DNA of 64,000 nucleotides, from the NCBI RefSeq assembly GCF_003460605.1, contig NZ_QTVN01000002.1:176573-240572 (forward strand). The letters run 5' to 3'. Shown here one piece after another: positions 32,301 to 41,415 of the stretch; the stretch's first letter is position 1; each line of letters begins with the position of its first letter. The position numbers and the translations under genes were made by a program. This DNA comes from Ruminococcus sp. AF31-8BH (lineage in GTDB: Bacteria > Bacillota > Clostridia > Lachnospirales > Lachnospiraceae). The notes beneath the pieces are model-generated. The model saw only the letters and a program-made list of their open reading frames with translations, did no database searches and had not been told where the DNA came from.

Positions 32301-32808
32301 GACAATAAAGTGTACCTTATCACAGAAATCAATCCAAAAAGCTATTGATGAAATAAAAAATTATCAAAAATCTTTAAAGAGCAAAAATGAAATCTTCATA
32401 AAAAGATTATGTGAATTAGGGATTCCAGTTATTGACCAAAATATTTTGGCAGCACGAGGCGATTCTGATAAAAACCACAATACTTACATCAAAATTAACA
32501 GTTTTGGTAATTATGCAGAAGCCCACTTAATATGCGAAGGCAAAAGCATTTTGTTCATTGAATTCGGTGCAGGTATTCACTACAATGGTGCAGCCGGTTC
32601 TAGTCCGCATACAAAAGGAGAAGAATTTGGTTATACAATCGGTTCTTACGGACAAGGAAAAGGAAAAAACGATTCCTGGGTATATATTTCTGATTCCGGT
32701 GAATGGGTTCGCTCTTACGGTACAGAAGCCACAATGCCAATGTATAAGGCAAGCGTAGAAATCATTCAGAATATCCGCAAAATTGCTAAAGAGGTGTTTT
32801 CTTCTTAA
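32293..32808 (+). CDS. HK97 gp10-like tail component
   Basis: A 171-residue protein from ATG at 32293. It shows the family's central pattern of a long helix (SIQKAIDEIKNYQKSLKSKN) and an EFGAGIHYN segment, with a C-terminal helix ending in an amphipathic region. It helps join tail to head. The stop lies 2 nt before the second late-promoter module. Confidence 0.7.
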   Translation: MGKTIKCTLSQKSIQKAIDEIKNYQKSLKSKNEIFIKRLCELGIPVIDQNILAARGDSDKNHNTYIKINSFGNYAEAHLICEGKSILFIEFGAGIHYNGAAGSSPHTKGEEFGYTIGSYGQGKGKNDSWVYISDSGEWVRSYGTEATMPMYKASVEIIQNIRKIAKEVFSS

Positions 32809-32810
32809 AT

Positions 32811-32856
32811 ATGATACCAAAATATACTGAATGATACCAACCAATTATGTTATGAT
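32811..32856 (+). promoter_or_regulatory. Late-promoter module, copy 2 (tail genes)
   Basis: ATGATACC at 32811-32818 and 32831-32838 with TATACTGA between, then TATGT and -10 TATGAT at 32851-32856. Same spacing as copies 1 and 3. It would drive the tail terminator, holin, tail tube and tape measure genes. Confidence 0.75.
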
Positions 32857-32884
32857 TACAGTGTTAAATTGTAGCAAGATATGC

Positions 32885-32919
32885 AATGCGTTCACTATGA
32901 AGGTGGGCGCATTTTTTAT
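32885..32919 (+). terminator. Leader terminator before the tail gene
   Basis: AATGCGTTCACT pairs with AGGTGGGCGCATT with several G-U pairs around a TATGA loop, followed by TTTTTATT. It sits between promoter copy 2 and the ribosome-binding site at 32922. Confidence 0.7.
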
Positions 32920-32934
32920 TGTGAGGTGACAGAT

Positions 32935-33339
32935 ATGCCGGACACAATAGAATCCCCTGTACTGGAAGTTTTTTCAAAATGGGGAGCGGCTGTTTCTAAG
33001 ATTACTGGCGCAGACAATTATTCCATGGATGGGAGTGAAACAAATGCTTCTGACAAAAAAGCATATGCACAGCTTTATATGCTTGGTAATCCAATTACAA
33101 GAGGTGACCTTGAAGGGGATGAATGTGCAACAATGCCATCATTTCAAGTAAATTGCTTCACATCTGGTAGCAAAGCATTAACCAGAGTGTATGAATTGGA
33201 CAAAATAAGTCACAAAGCTATGGTGAGCATGGGATTCCGTCGTACATATGGACCGGAGCCTATGTTTTTTGGTGACAGTGGAATCAAAAAGCTTGTAAGC
33301 CGATACAGCCGAATATATACAGGAACCTTATTAGATTAG
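32935..33339 (+). CDS. Tail terminator-like protein
   Basis: A 134-residue protein from ATG at 32935 (GTGAGGTGACAGAT upstream). A KAYAQLYMLGNPITRGDLEG stretch and C-terminal RYSRIYTG match the general pattern of small tail-completion proteins between gp10-like and tail-tube genes. Role inferred from position. Confidence 0.58.
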   Translation: MPDTIESPVLEVFSKWGAAVSKITGADNYSMDGSETNASDKKAYAQLYMLGNPITRGDLEGDECATMPSFQVNCFTSGSKALTRVYELDKISHKAMVSMGFRRTYGPEPMFFGDSGIKKLVSRYSRIYTGTLLD

Positions 33340-33364
33340 GAGCAGAAATGCTTCTATTTTTTTA
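33338..33364 (+). terminator. Terminator overlapping a stop codon
   Basis: GGAGCA-GAAA-TGCTTC, a short stem with a GAAA tetraloop, followed by TATTTTTTT. The TAG of the tail gene overlaps its first base pairs. Confidence 0.65.
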
Positions 33365-33391
33365 CCCAAAAATATGAAAGGAGAACGCCAA

Positions 33392-33604
33392 ATGAAAGCA
33401 GACAAATTACTTTGGCTGAAAGCAGCAGGAATTAGAGCTGTAAAAACAGTCGCACAAACAGCAATAGCAACCATCGGAACCGCAACTGTAATTGGCAGTG
33501 TTGACTGGAAAATGGTTTTATCCGCGTCTTTACTTTCCGGCTTTTTATCACTGCTTACATCTGTAGCAGGATTACCAGAACTGAAAACAGACAAAGAAGA
33601 GTAG
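33392..33604 (+). CDS. Phage holin (r1t-type)
   Basis: A 70-residue protein with two hydrophobic helices (KTVAQTAIATIGTATVIG and MVLSASLLSGFLSLLTSVAG), a short turn SVDWK and a charged C-terminus, the class II holin pattern. ATG at 33392 follows AAAGGAG. Holins open the membrane for the amidase, but this gene is 23 kb from it and lies inside the tail module. Confidence 0.75.
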   Translation: MKADKLLWLKAAGIRAVKTVAQTAIATIGTATVIGSVDWKMVLSASLLSGFLSLLTSVAGLPELKTDKEE

Positions 33605-33679
33605 GAAGGCGGTGATCCGCTATCTCCCGGCACAGGGTTACGTGCATAAAGCTTAAATTAAAGAAAGGAGCCTATTATA

Positions 33680-34210
33680 ATGGCAGATTTAACAACACTT
33701 GGCGTAACTTTTCATTACGGTGTTGAAACCGTCAAAGGAACGAAGCCAACTGCATTCACCTGGTTAAAAAGATGTAGTTCTATTGGTGGAATTTCTCTTG
33801 ATACAGAACAGATTGACGTATCCGCACTCGAAGACTTCATTACACAGTACGCATCTGGTAGACAGGATACTGGTGGTACTTGGGATGTAACCTTCAATCT
33901 TAACGCTGATGTTATCACAGCATTAAAGAAGCTTATGACTGATACGGCAACAGGAAAGACAAAAGGATTTAGAGTTTGGTTTGAAGTTGTATTTCCAGAC
34001 CTCGAAGATGCATTCTTTGTTATCGCAGACCCTGGAAAAAATATTCCACTGTCTGACATTGGGCAGAATGAAGCAGCAACAATTCCGCTGTCCCTCATTA
34101 TTCAAGAGTATAAAGGCCTTGATACAAAAGTTGTTTCCGAAGAGCTTGCACAGGCTTTAGACACCGCAAAAGCAGTAGCAGATTCCACAGGCGCAATGGC
34201 ACTTAACTAA
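33680..34210 (+). CDS. Major tail protein
   Basis: A 176-residue tail-tube protein. The beta-rich sequence includes GVTFHYGVETVKGTKPTAFT, IDVSALEDF and GGTWDVTFNLNAD, typical of siphovirus tube subunits. AGAAAGGAG precedes the ATG. It is followed by the tail chaperone pair and tape measure, the canonical order. Confidence 0.85.
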   Translation: MADLTTLGVTFHYGVETVKGTKPTAFTWLKRCSSIGGISLDTEQIDVSALEDFITQYASGRQDTGGTWDVTFNLNADVITALKKLMTDTATGKTKGFRVWFEVVFPDLEDAFFVIADPGKNIPLSDIGQNEAATIPLSLIIQEYKGLDTKVVSEELAQALDTAKAVADSTGAMALN

Positions 34211-34235
34211 TAAAATATATCGGGAGGATTATAAA

Positions 34236-34664
34236 ATGGTAACTTTCAATGTACATGGAAAAGAATATAAGGTTGTATTTGGATACGGACTTCTTACAAA
34301 AACAGATGTGCTAGACAAGGTACAGGGGATTACAGATGGAAAAGAGAGAAGTCTTCAGAAGATGATTTCTCTTCTCCCGGAACTGCTTCTTGCCGGACTT
34401 CAAAAGAAGCACAAGGAAGAGTTTGGGTATGAAAGTGATTCTGAAAAAGAAGCTGCTCTTGATAAAGTCTGTGACCTTTTGGATGATTACGAAGATGAAG
34501 GAACTGAGGAAAATCCAAAAAGCGGATTTGATTTATACCAACTTCTCGACAAAGAATTGGAGAAAAATGGTTTTTTATCCGGTCTGCTGAATGCAGTAGC
34601 AGAAGCACAGTCAGTGGAGAAGAATGCAACGAAGCTTCCGCAGGATCACAAAAAGAAAAATTAA
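34236..34664 (+). CDS. Tail assembly chaperone, short form (gpG-like)
   Basis: A 142-residue helical, acidic protein between tail tube and tape measure. Its end carries C AAA AAG AAA AAT TAA, a slippery stretch from which a -1 shift enters a long open frame. The short form is the abundant chaperone that coats the tape measure during tail assembly. Confidence 0.85.
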   Translation: MVTFNVHGKEYKVVFGYGLLTKTDVLDKVQGITDGKERSLQKMISLLPELLLAGLQKKHKEEFGYESDSEKEAALDKVCDLLDDYEDEGTEENPKSGFDLYQLLDKELEKNGFLSGLLNAVAEAQSVEKNATKLPQDHKKKN

Positions 34665-35062
34665 CTTTTCGAGAAACTGTTTACCAAGAGATTCTTCCTT
34701 TATACCTCTCTATTGGTGTATCTAAAGAAGAATTTATGGATTCTACTCCAACAGAGTTAAAGCCTTATCTCGAAGCTGAAAAGATACGCCAAAAGAGGAA
34801 AGATGCCGAACTCTGGCAAGCGGGCATTTATGAAACATCAGCCACATTCACAGCTGTTGCAAATGCTTTAATGGGGAAAAAATCCAAAGCAGAGTATTTG
34901 AAGAAACCTTTACTGGAATCAGCAGAGGAAGAAAAGCGTAAACAGGAAGGCATACTTTCCGAAGAAGAAAAGAAAAAACAGAGAAACGCACTTTTGGCAA
35001 GCTTGCAACTCATGCAGGCGAACTTTGAGCTTAACCATGAAAAGGGCAGGCAGGATGAATAA
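34652..35062 (+). CDS. Tail assembly chaperone extension (gpGT-like, -1 frameshift)
   Basis: The -1 frame is open from the slip site across the gpG stop and reads LTFRETVYQEILPLYLSIGV, then PTELKPYLEAEKIRQKRKDA and WQAGIYE to 35062. It has no start codon or ribosome-binding site near its beginning. The fusion would be about 275 residues, the classical gpGT product that binds the tail tube protein. Confidence 0.8.
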   Translation, partial: KEKLTFRETVYQEILPLYLSIGVSKEEFMDSTPTELKPYLEAEKIRQKRKDAELWQAGIYETSATFTAVANALMGKKSKAEYLKKPLLESAEEEKRKQEGILSEEEKKKQRNALLASLQLMQANFELNHEKGRQDE

Positions 35063-35086
35063 GTCTTGTCTGCCCTTTATTTTTTT
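35041..35086 (+). terminator. Terminator before the tape measure gene
   Basis: AAAGGGCAG (35041-35049) pairs with CTGCCCTTT (35070-35078), extended by further pairs, followed by ATTTTTTTG and then the AAAGGAGG of the tape measure gene. The left arm and the gpGT stop overlap. Confidence 0.75.
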
Positions 35087-35105
35087 GTAAAAAGGAGGTG
35101 TTTTT

Positions 35106-38100
35106 ATGGCTGATAATACCATAGATACCCTTGATATACAAATTAGCAGTAGTACAGAAAAAGCAGTACGTGCGCTGACTAATCTTTCAAATAAACTCAC
35201 AGAAGTTAATTCCGCATTAAGCGGAGTTAATACAAACGGATTACGTAGTTGTGTAAGGGAACTTGGAAAGCTAAAAGAACTTGATATAGGGAAAATGACA
35301 AGCATTGCTGATGGAATTGGAAAATTCTCAAATTCCATAAAGACAATGGGTGGAGTAGATTATAAAGGTTCTGGTCTGAATGCAGTTATCAACTCAATCA
35401 ACAGGCTTAGCCAGGTTGATGTTAGTGGATTTGATTCTGGAAAACTTGGAGAAATAATCCATAAATTAAGCAATTTGGCAGAGATTCCAGATGTATCTTC
35501 CGGTGTTAATCGTTTTGTTAATTCAATGGCTAGATTAGCCAATTCCGGTGAATATATTGCGAATGTATCAGCTGAATTACCTGCATTGGGAAGTAACTTG
35601 AAATTTATCACAGAAAGCTTTATTGGTGTTGATGGAATTTCAGATTCCGTAAATAGGTTTGTTCAGTCAATTGCACAATTGGCAAGCGCTGGGAATAAAA
35701 TCGGGCAAACATCAAGCCAACTTGGAACACTAGCGAATGAAGTATTGTCGTTCTTCAATGTAATGAAAACTGCGCCAAGAATCAGCGAAAATACAATAAG
35801 AATGACAGAAGCTTTGGCACAGTTAGCTACTGCAAGTGGAAAAATAAATAAAGCCACAAATTCTCTTTCGAATTCATTTTCGAGATTATCAAATTCCACA
35901 AACGGACTTGGAAATGCTGGGAAAAAGTTATCATCCATGATTGGAGCTGCTAGTTCTGCTTTAACTGGATTTGGAAATAATGCAAACGTAACTTCAAAAA
36001 AAGTTGGTTCATTAACTTCACAACTTGCCGGATTATATGCGAAATTCTTCACGGTGACAAGAGGAATTAAAGCACTTTGGAATTCTGTAAATTCTGCATC
36101 AGATTATGTTGAAACACTTAATTATTTTAATTCTGCGTTCGATCAAGTTACTGATGGATTAGATATCAGCAAATGGCAGAATGCAGGAGTAAAATCCGCA
36201 GAGGAATATGTCGGTTCCTTTGAAAAGCGTGCAAAAGAGCTGACAAAAAAAATGACCGGATTTGAAGTATCAGATGCAGGTGATCTGACTAGAACAAAAG
36301 GCGTGAGCCTTGGACTTGATCCAAAACAAACGATGAACTATCAAGCTACTTATGCACAGATGGCGTCATCAATGGGGGCAACAGCAGATGCATCAACTAA
36401 GGTTTCACAAGCTTTAACAGAAATCGGAGCAGACCTTGCTTCTGTAAAAAATCTTGAATTCAACGATGTTTGGAATGATATGGCTTCTGGCATAACCGGA
36501 ATGAGCAGGGCACTTGATAAATATGGTATTAATATCCGTGTAGCAAATTTACAACAGGAACTTTATAATCTTGGAATTGACGCTACTGTATCAAGTCTAA
36601 GCCAGTCAGATAAAGCTATATTAAGAACAATTACAATATTGAATAGTTCTAAATATGCATGGGCTGATTTGGCTTCAACAATTAATCAACCAGCCAACCA
36701 GGTTCGTATGTTGAAATCTAATTTCGAAGCACTTGGTAGAAGTATCGGAACATTGTTCCTCCCTATTGTTGCAAAAGTACTTCCATATATTAACGGTCTT
36801 GTTATGGCATTGGAAAGAGCTTTTTCTTGGCTCGCAAAACTACTTGGCATTAAGCTATCGGATTATGTATCTTCAACTGGAAAAGCTTCAGTCGATATGG
36901 GAGATATTGCAGACAGCACAGATAATGCTGCATCCGGGCTCGACAATGCAAACGACAATGCGAAGAAATTACAAAAAACTCTTTCTGTTCTTTCCTTCGA
37001 TGAATTGAACCAGTTGAATGATAACAAGACATCAAGTTCAAGTGGAAGCTCGGGAAGCGGGGCTCTGGGAAGTGCCCATATACCAGAACTGGACGCTGCT
37101 TTCGATAAAGCACTTTCTGATTATCAAAAAGCATGGGATCAAGCATTTGCAAATGTTGAGAATAAAGCGCAAACTGTATCTGATAAGATTATCAAGGCAT
37201 TTAAACAAATCAGAAAGAATGCAAAGCCAACCACTGCCGCAATAAAGAAGCTTTATAATGAAGGTCTAAGCAGACTAGGAAATTTTTCGATTAATGCTTT
37301 GAAAAATTTGTGGAAGAATTACCTACAGCCAATCGGTAAATGGTCATTATCAAACAACTCAGGACTTCCAAGATTCTTTAACATTACAAATGATTTGCTG
37401 ACAAAAATCAACTGGTTAAAGCTCCAAACTTCTTTAGAAGGATTGTTTACTATGCTCCAAAAGCCAACACAATTTGTTTGGACGGGACTTATGGATTTTT
37501 ACGAGCATTTTCTCGTTCCAGTCGGAACTTGGACGATGAACGGCGCAATTCCACAATTAGTTGATGCGTTGACCAGTTTCGGAAACAACATTCATTGGGA
37601 AGAACTTAATAAATCACTGAAAAATTTCTGGGATGCATTGGTTCCATTTGCAAAGAATGTAGGACAAGGCATTGTGGATTTTTATAAAGATTTACTTAAT
37701 GTCGGAGAGAATTTCATCAATTCAACTGTTCCTGGAGGTCTAAATTCTATCGCAGAAGCAATAAAAAATATAAGTCCCGAAACAGCACAAGCTATAGGAA
37801 AGAGTCTCGGCCAAATTTCTTTGGCGATTCTAGGATTCAAAGGATTAACCTTTATTGGTGGAATCATTGGAAAAGACAGCCCATTAGGAAAAGGACTTTC
37901 TTTACTGGCAAAACATCCTTATGCGTCAATGGCACTTGGCATCGGTGGAATCGTACTTGCACTTGATAATTTCGGAGTTATTGATGTTGACTGGGAGTGG
38001 ATTTGGAGCAGTATTGACCGTGTAAAAACCTCAATACAGAATTTTATTGATAAGGTTGATTGGAATGCTGTTGGAACTGCTCTTGGGAATCTCTGGGATG

Positions 38101-40046
38101 CGTTTCAGCCTTTCGCAGAGGGATTCGCAGATGCGCTAATCACTGGGCTTGAAGGAGTAATTAATATCGGAGCGGACTTAATCAACGGTATCGCAAATGC
38201 TATTAATTGGCTTTCCGAGAAGTTAAGCGGAGTTGATCCAGAATTTATAAAACAAGTCGGTGCTGCATTCGGAACATTGTTTGCGATAAAAATAGCCAAG
38301 GATATTGCTACCAAAATCTTTTCCTTTGCAAGTGGAATCGGTTCATTAGCTTCAAAACTTTTAAATTTCCCACTTGATACCGCATCTTCTCTTCCTGCTA
38401 TCATCGGTGATATTGGTGGAGCAGCGGAAACGGCTGGAAATGGCGGGTTTACTACACTTGCAGAAAAGATAAAAAATCTCGGTGATGTCGCACAAACAGC
38501 TGGTGGACAATTCCAAGGATTTTGGGGATACGCAACTAATATGGGTGCGACTGCATTTGTCATGGAAGGACTTGGACAGGTAAAAAAAGCTATGGACTTT
38601 AAAGACTCCACAGCTGACGCATTTAACGATTTTGAAGTTGTTAGAAAAGCATTAAAAATCCTTGAAGACCAAACTGGAATTTCCGGGGATAAATTTATCG
38701 GTCTTGGCGGTGATTTAAAAAATGTGAAAGACAATGCATTTGATTTTGATGGACAGCTCCAAACCGTAGAAACATCACTTGAAAATCTTGGAATTTCTTC
38801 CGATACATTTAAGCAAGCATTAAAACAGGCAATGGAAGAATCCGATACTTCTACAAATTCTCATGTAAGTAATATTAATGAATATATCGGTACGATGGGG
38901 ACAGAATTTGATAATGCGAAATCTGCATTAGAAAGACTTTCAAATCAAGCAGTAATCACTCCAACGCAGTTTGATGAATTAAGTGCTGTCCTTCAGCAAC
39001 AAGAATCATCTGGTGCAACAGCCAGAGCCGCATTCCAAGCCTTGATGGATAAAATGGCAGAGATGGGAATTGACACAGGAAAAGTTATTAAAGCTTTTTC
39101 AGAAGATGTTCCAAAATCTTCATCAACAATGAGCAAATCAGTGGAAACAGCTACGAAATCCATTTCTTCAAACTCTAAGACTGGTTTTGGAATAGCCAGT
39201 GCAGCTGTAAGCACGGCAATGGCTGGAATGAAAAAAAGCACAGAAAGCACAATGCCTTCCATTTGGTCAAAGATAAAGAACACGAATGATGATGTTGAAA
39301 CCAACTCCAAAACAAACTGGGAAAATTCCGCAAGTGCTGTATCGACAGCTCTCGGAACCATGGACACTGATACAAGAAATGTAATGGGTAAGGTTATGAC
39401 CACCATTCAAAGTTATTGGTCTTCCGTTTTGATCAATACAAACCAGATTTGGGAAAAGGCTTCTGGCAAGGTTGATACAGAAACCGAAAACATGAAGACT
39501 TATACAGAATCTAACTTATCTGGTATTTCAGATTATATCACAAGTCTGTTCAAAAATGATTTAACATCAATGGGTCGGGAAACTGCACAATCTTTCGCCA
39601 ATGGTATGAAACAAGTTCATCTACCAACATTAACATATCGAATCTCTGAATGGAGAAAGCATAACCTCGGAAACGGAAAAACCAGTTCTACACCAGTTTA
39701 TAAGCCTAATTGGTACGCCAAAGGTGGTCTTTTCAACGGCGCACAGGTAATCGGTATCGGTGAAGCCGGTTCTGAAGCCGTCCTTCCGCTGGAAAATCCA
39801 CGAACCATGAAGAAGATTGCAGACAGCATTGTTTCCAGTTCGGACGGAAGCATGGGACTTACAAAAGAAGAAATGGCAAAAGCAGTAGCCCAGGGAGTTG
39901 CAATGGCAATGAGTATGAACAGCGGAAACAAGAATCCGCAGTACATTATGAACAGCATTATTCTGGACGGAAGCGAGATTGCGAAAGCAGTAACAAAAGC
40001 CCAGAACGATACGGATAGCCGTTTCAAACCGTCCCCGGCATATTGA
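35106..40046 (+). CDS. Tape measure protein
   Basis: A 1646-residue protein that sets tail length and is ejected with DNA. Ser/Asn-rich coiled-coil repeats fill the first 300 residues (LSNLAEIPDVSSGVNRFVNS). Hydrophobic segments lie near residues 545-575 (IGTLFLPIVAKVLPYINGLV) and 895-960. Tryptophan-containing tandem blocks lie in the middle, and the end carries the typical YAKGGLFNGAQVIGIGEAGS motif (about residue 1538). By the usual 1.5 angstrom per residue rule the tail would be roughly 250 nm. Confidence 0.92.
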   Translation: MADNTIDTLDIQISSSTEKAVRALTNLSNKLTEVNSALSGVNTNGLRSCVRELGKLKELDIGKMTSIADGIGKFSNSIKTMGGVDYKGSGLNAVINSINRLSQVDVSGFDSGKLGEIIHKLSNLAEIPDVSSGVNRFVNSMARLANSGEYIANVSAELPALGSNLKFITESFIGVDGISDSVNRFVQSIAQLASAGNKIGQTSSQLGTLANEVLSFFNVMKTAPRISENTIRMTEALAQLATASGKINKATNSLSNSFSRLSNSTNGLGNAGKKLSSMIGAASSALTGFGNNANVTSKKVGSLTSQLAGLYAKFFTVTRGIKALWNSVNSASDYVETLNYFNSAFDQVTDGLDISKWQNAGVKSAEEYVGSFEKRAKELTKKMTGFEVSDAGDLTRTKGVSLGLDPKQTMNYQATYAQMASSMGATADASTKVSQALTEIGADLASVKNLEFNDVWNDMASGITGMSRALDKYGINIRVANLQQELYNLGIDATVSSLSQSDKAILRTITILNSSKYAWADLASTINQPANQVRMLKSNFEALGRSIGTLFLPIVAKVLPYINGLVMALERAFSWLAKLLGIKLSDYVSSTGKASVDMGDIADSTDNAASGLDNANDNAKKLQKTLSVLSFDELNQLNDNKTSSSSGSSGSGALGSAHIPELDAAFDKALSDYQKAWDQAFANVENKAQTVSDKIIKAFKQIRKNAKPTTAAIKKLYNEGLSRLGNFSINALKNLWKNYLQPIGKWSLSNNSGLPRFFNITNDLLTKINWLKLQTSLEGLFTMLQKPTQFVWTGLMDFYEHFLVPVGTWTMNGAIPQLVDALTSFGNNIHWEELNKSLKNFWDALVPFAKNVGQGIVDFYKDLLNVGENFINSTVPGGLNSIAEAIKNISPETAQAIGKSLGQISLAILGFKGLTFIGGIIGKDSPLGKGLSLLAKHPYASMALGIGGIVLALDNFGVIDVDWEWIWSSIDRVKTSIQNFIDKVDWNAVGTALGNLWDAFQPFAEGFADALITGLEGVINIGADLINGIANAINWLSEKLSGVDPEFIKQVGAAFGTLFAIKIAKDIATKIFSFASGIGSLASKLLNFPLDTASSLPAIIGDIGGAAETAGNGGFTTLAEKIKNLGDVAQTAGGQFQGFWGYATNMGATAFVMEGLGQVKKAMDFKDSTADAFNDFEVVRKALKILEDQTGISGDKFIGLGGDLKNVKDNAFDFDGQLQTVETSLENLGISSDTFKQALKQAMEESDTSTNSHVSNINEYIGTMGTEFDNAKSALERLSNQAVITPTQFDELSAVLQQQESSGATARAAFQALMDKMAEMGIDTGKVIKAFSEDVPKSSSTMSKSVETATKSISSNSKTGFGIASAAVSTAMAGMKKSTESTMPSIWSKIKNTNDDVETNSKTNWENSASAVSTALGTMDTDTRNVMGKVMTTIQSYWSSVLINTNQIWEKASGKVDTETENMKTYTESNLSGISDYITSLFKNDLTSMGRETAQSFANGMKQVHLPTLTYRISEWRKHNLGNGKTSSTPVYKPNWYAKGGLFNGAQVIGIGEAGSEAVLPLENPRTMKKIADSIVSSSDGSMGLTKEEMAKAVAQGVAMAMSMNSGNKNPQYIMNSIILDGSEIAKAVTKAQNDTDSRFKPSPAY

Positions 40047-40108
40047 TTTTTGACTGATTGTGTGGTATAATTTTTTCAATGAAGAAGTACACACGGTCTT
40101 GATTTTTT

Positions 40109-40178
40109 GAGCCGCTAAGAAGAAATTAATATTTCTCGATTTTGAGGAATTTTTATCTTACTTGGCGGCTCTTTTTTA
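40109..40178 (+). terminator. Terminator after the tape measure gene
   Basis: GAGCCGC (40109-40115) pairs with GCGGCTC (40165-40171), extended by TAAG/CTTA, enclosing an AT-rich region, followed by TTTTTTATTTTA. The next ribosome-binding site starts 18 nt later. Confidence 0.7.
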
Positions 40179-40210
40179 TTTTATCCATCAATATAAGGAG
40201 GAATGGAAGA

Positions 40211-40900
40211 ATGGGAAATGAAGTTTTAGTAACAAGCGAACAGACACCTATTGAGATTGCACTTGGGATTGACGAAGAAGGCATGACTACTGCAAGAAAA
40301 CTATATTCATTTTTAGAACTTGCACAGGGACAATTTTCAAGATGGGCGAAAACAAATATTATCGACAATTCATTTGCGGTAGAAAATGAAGACTATTGGG
40401 GGTTCGACATTGATGTCGAGGGTAATAAAACTGTTGATTATAAGATAACTGCCCATTTTGCCAAAAAACTTTCAATGCTATCAAAATCTGAAAGAGGAGA
40501 ACAAGCAAGAAATTATTTTATTGGTTGCGAACAATCCTTAAAAATTGCTTTTAAAAAGCAGCGTGCAGCAGAACTTGAACGAGCCAAAGGAATAGCAGTA
40601 AGACAGGCGTTGACAAAAGCAATTCAACAATCTTCTGAAAATGAAAGAATGCACGGACATGCCTATTCTACATATACGGACGTTATTTACAAGTCCATAT
40701 TTGGTAAAAACGCCAAGCAGCTGAGAGAAGATTTTGGAATCTCCAGAAAAGAAAATATGAGAGATTGTTTTTCGGAAGAAGATCTTGTGAAAATACAAAA
40801 TGCTGAAATGCTTGTAAGTGCGTTGGTCGGATATGGCTGGGGGTATAACGAAATTAAAGAATTTATTCTGAATAAAGGAATTAATAAAATTGCGGCATAA
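40211..40900 (+). CDS. Antirepressor, AntA N-domain with DNA-binding-like C-domain
   Basis: A 229-residue protein. The AntA domain covers about residues 5-110 (TPIEIALGIDEEGMTTARKL, YWGFDIDVEG, KITAHFAKKLSMLSKS). The C-terminus (IYKSIFGKNAKQLREDFGIS, VSALVGYGWGYNEIKEFI) is closely related to that of the Rha-type gene at 50728, showing domain exchange. ATG at 40211 follows AAGGAGG. First gene of the accessory block inside the tail module. Confidence 0.82.
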   Translation: MGNEVLVTSEQTPIEIALGIDEEGMTTARKLYSFLELAQGQFSRWAKTNIIDNSFAVENEDYWGFDIDVEGNKTVDYKITAHFAKKLSMLSKSERGEQARNYFIGCEQSLKIAFKKQRAAELERAKGIAVRQALTKAIQQSSENERMHGHAYSTYTDVIYKSIFGKNAKQLREDFGISRKENMRDCFSEEDLVKIQNAEMLVSALVGYGWGYNEIKEFILNKGINKIAA

Positions 40901-40942
40901 ATTTTGATCTTTTAGACAGCCCGCATTTAAAATGAGGTCTGG

Positions 40943-40972
40943 AAAGGTTCGATTTAAAATGGAACCTTTTTC
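40943..40972 (+). terminator. Terminator between accessory genes
   Basis: AAAGGTTC and GAACCTTT form a perfect 8 bp stem followed by TTCAAAGG; the T-run is short. It lies just before the AAAGGGAGG of the next gene. Confidence 0.6.
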
Positions 40973-40987
40973 AAAGGGAGGAATATC

Positions 40988-41284
40988 ATGTCATATAAAA
41001 ATTACATCTTAATCCAAAAGCATTTATTCCGCAGTGAATACATTTTTGCAGATACAGAAGAGTATCTGGCAGACCAACTTTTTAAGAATGAGAAAATTAG
41101 AGTGAATTTCGGAAAAGAATTTGGACATACAGAAGAGAAGTATCTTCTAATTTCCTGTAAAATCTGGAATAAAGACCAAGGCAAGTTTTTTAGAGCCATG
41201 GAAAAACTGAGGAATAAAATGCCACTGGTCGGGAAAACCGACTATGAGGAATTTTGCAAGGAAACATTCAAAATGTTTGATTAA
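40988..41284 (+). CDS. Hypothetical phage protein
   Basis: A 98-residue charged protein beginning MSYKNYILIQKHLFRSEYIF, AAAGGGAGG upstream. The sequence alternates helices and strands; no motif is recognised. It stands alone between two hairpins. Confidence 0.58.
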   Translation: MSYKNYILIQKHLFRSEYIFADTEEYLADQLFKNEKIRVNFGKEFGHTEEKYLLISCKIWNKDQGKFFRAMEKLRNKMPLVGKTDYEEFCKETFKMFD

Positions 41285-41296
41285 TTAATTCGGTAA

Positions 41297-41400
41297 AACC
41301 AGTGGGCTAGGTTGGCCGCCGAAAAGCGTAAACCGTAATACGCCTGTCCACTGTTTTATAATTACGGATTCTGGCGGTTCATGGTACGCCAACAACCAAT
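41297..41400 (+). promoter_or_regulatory. Structured leader of the HNH gene
   Basis: CAGTGG (about 41305) pairs with CCACTG (about 41350, followed by TTTTAT), ACCGTAAT with ATTACGG, and GGCG with CGCC further on. The pairings compete, so this 104 nt leader could switch between terminating and open forms. The GGAGG site is at its end. Confidence 0.4.
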
Positions 41401-41415
41401 ACGGAGGTTATCTAT

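Noticed and set aside
38105-38734. 209-codon reverse ORF inside the tape measure gene
   Set aside because: Antisense shadow of the repetitive tape measure sequence without start signals.
39630-40094. Reverse ORF at the end of the tape measure gene
   Set aside because: Antisense to the conserved tape measure C-terminus, no ribosome-binding site.
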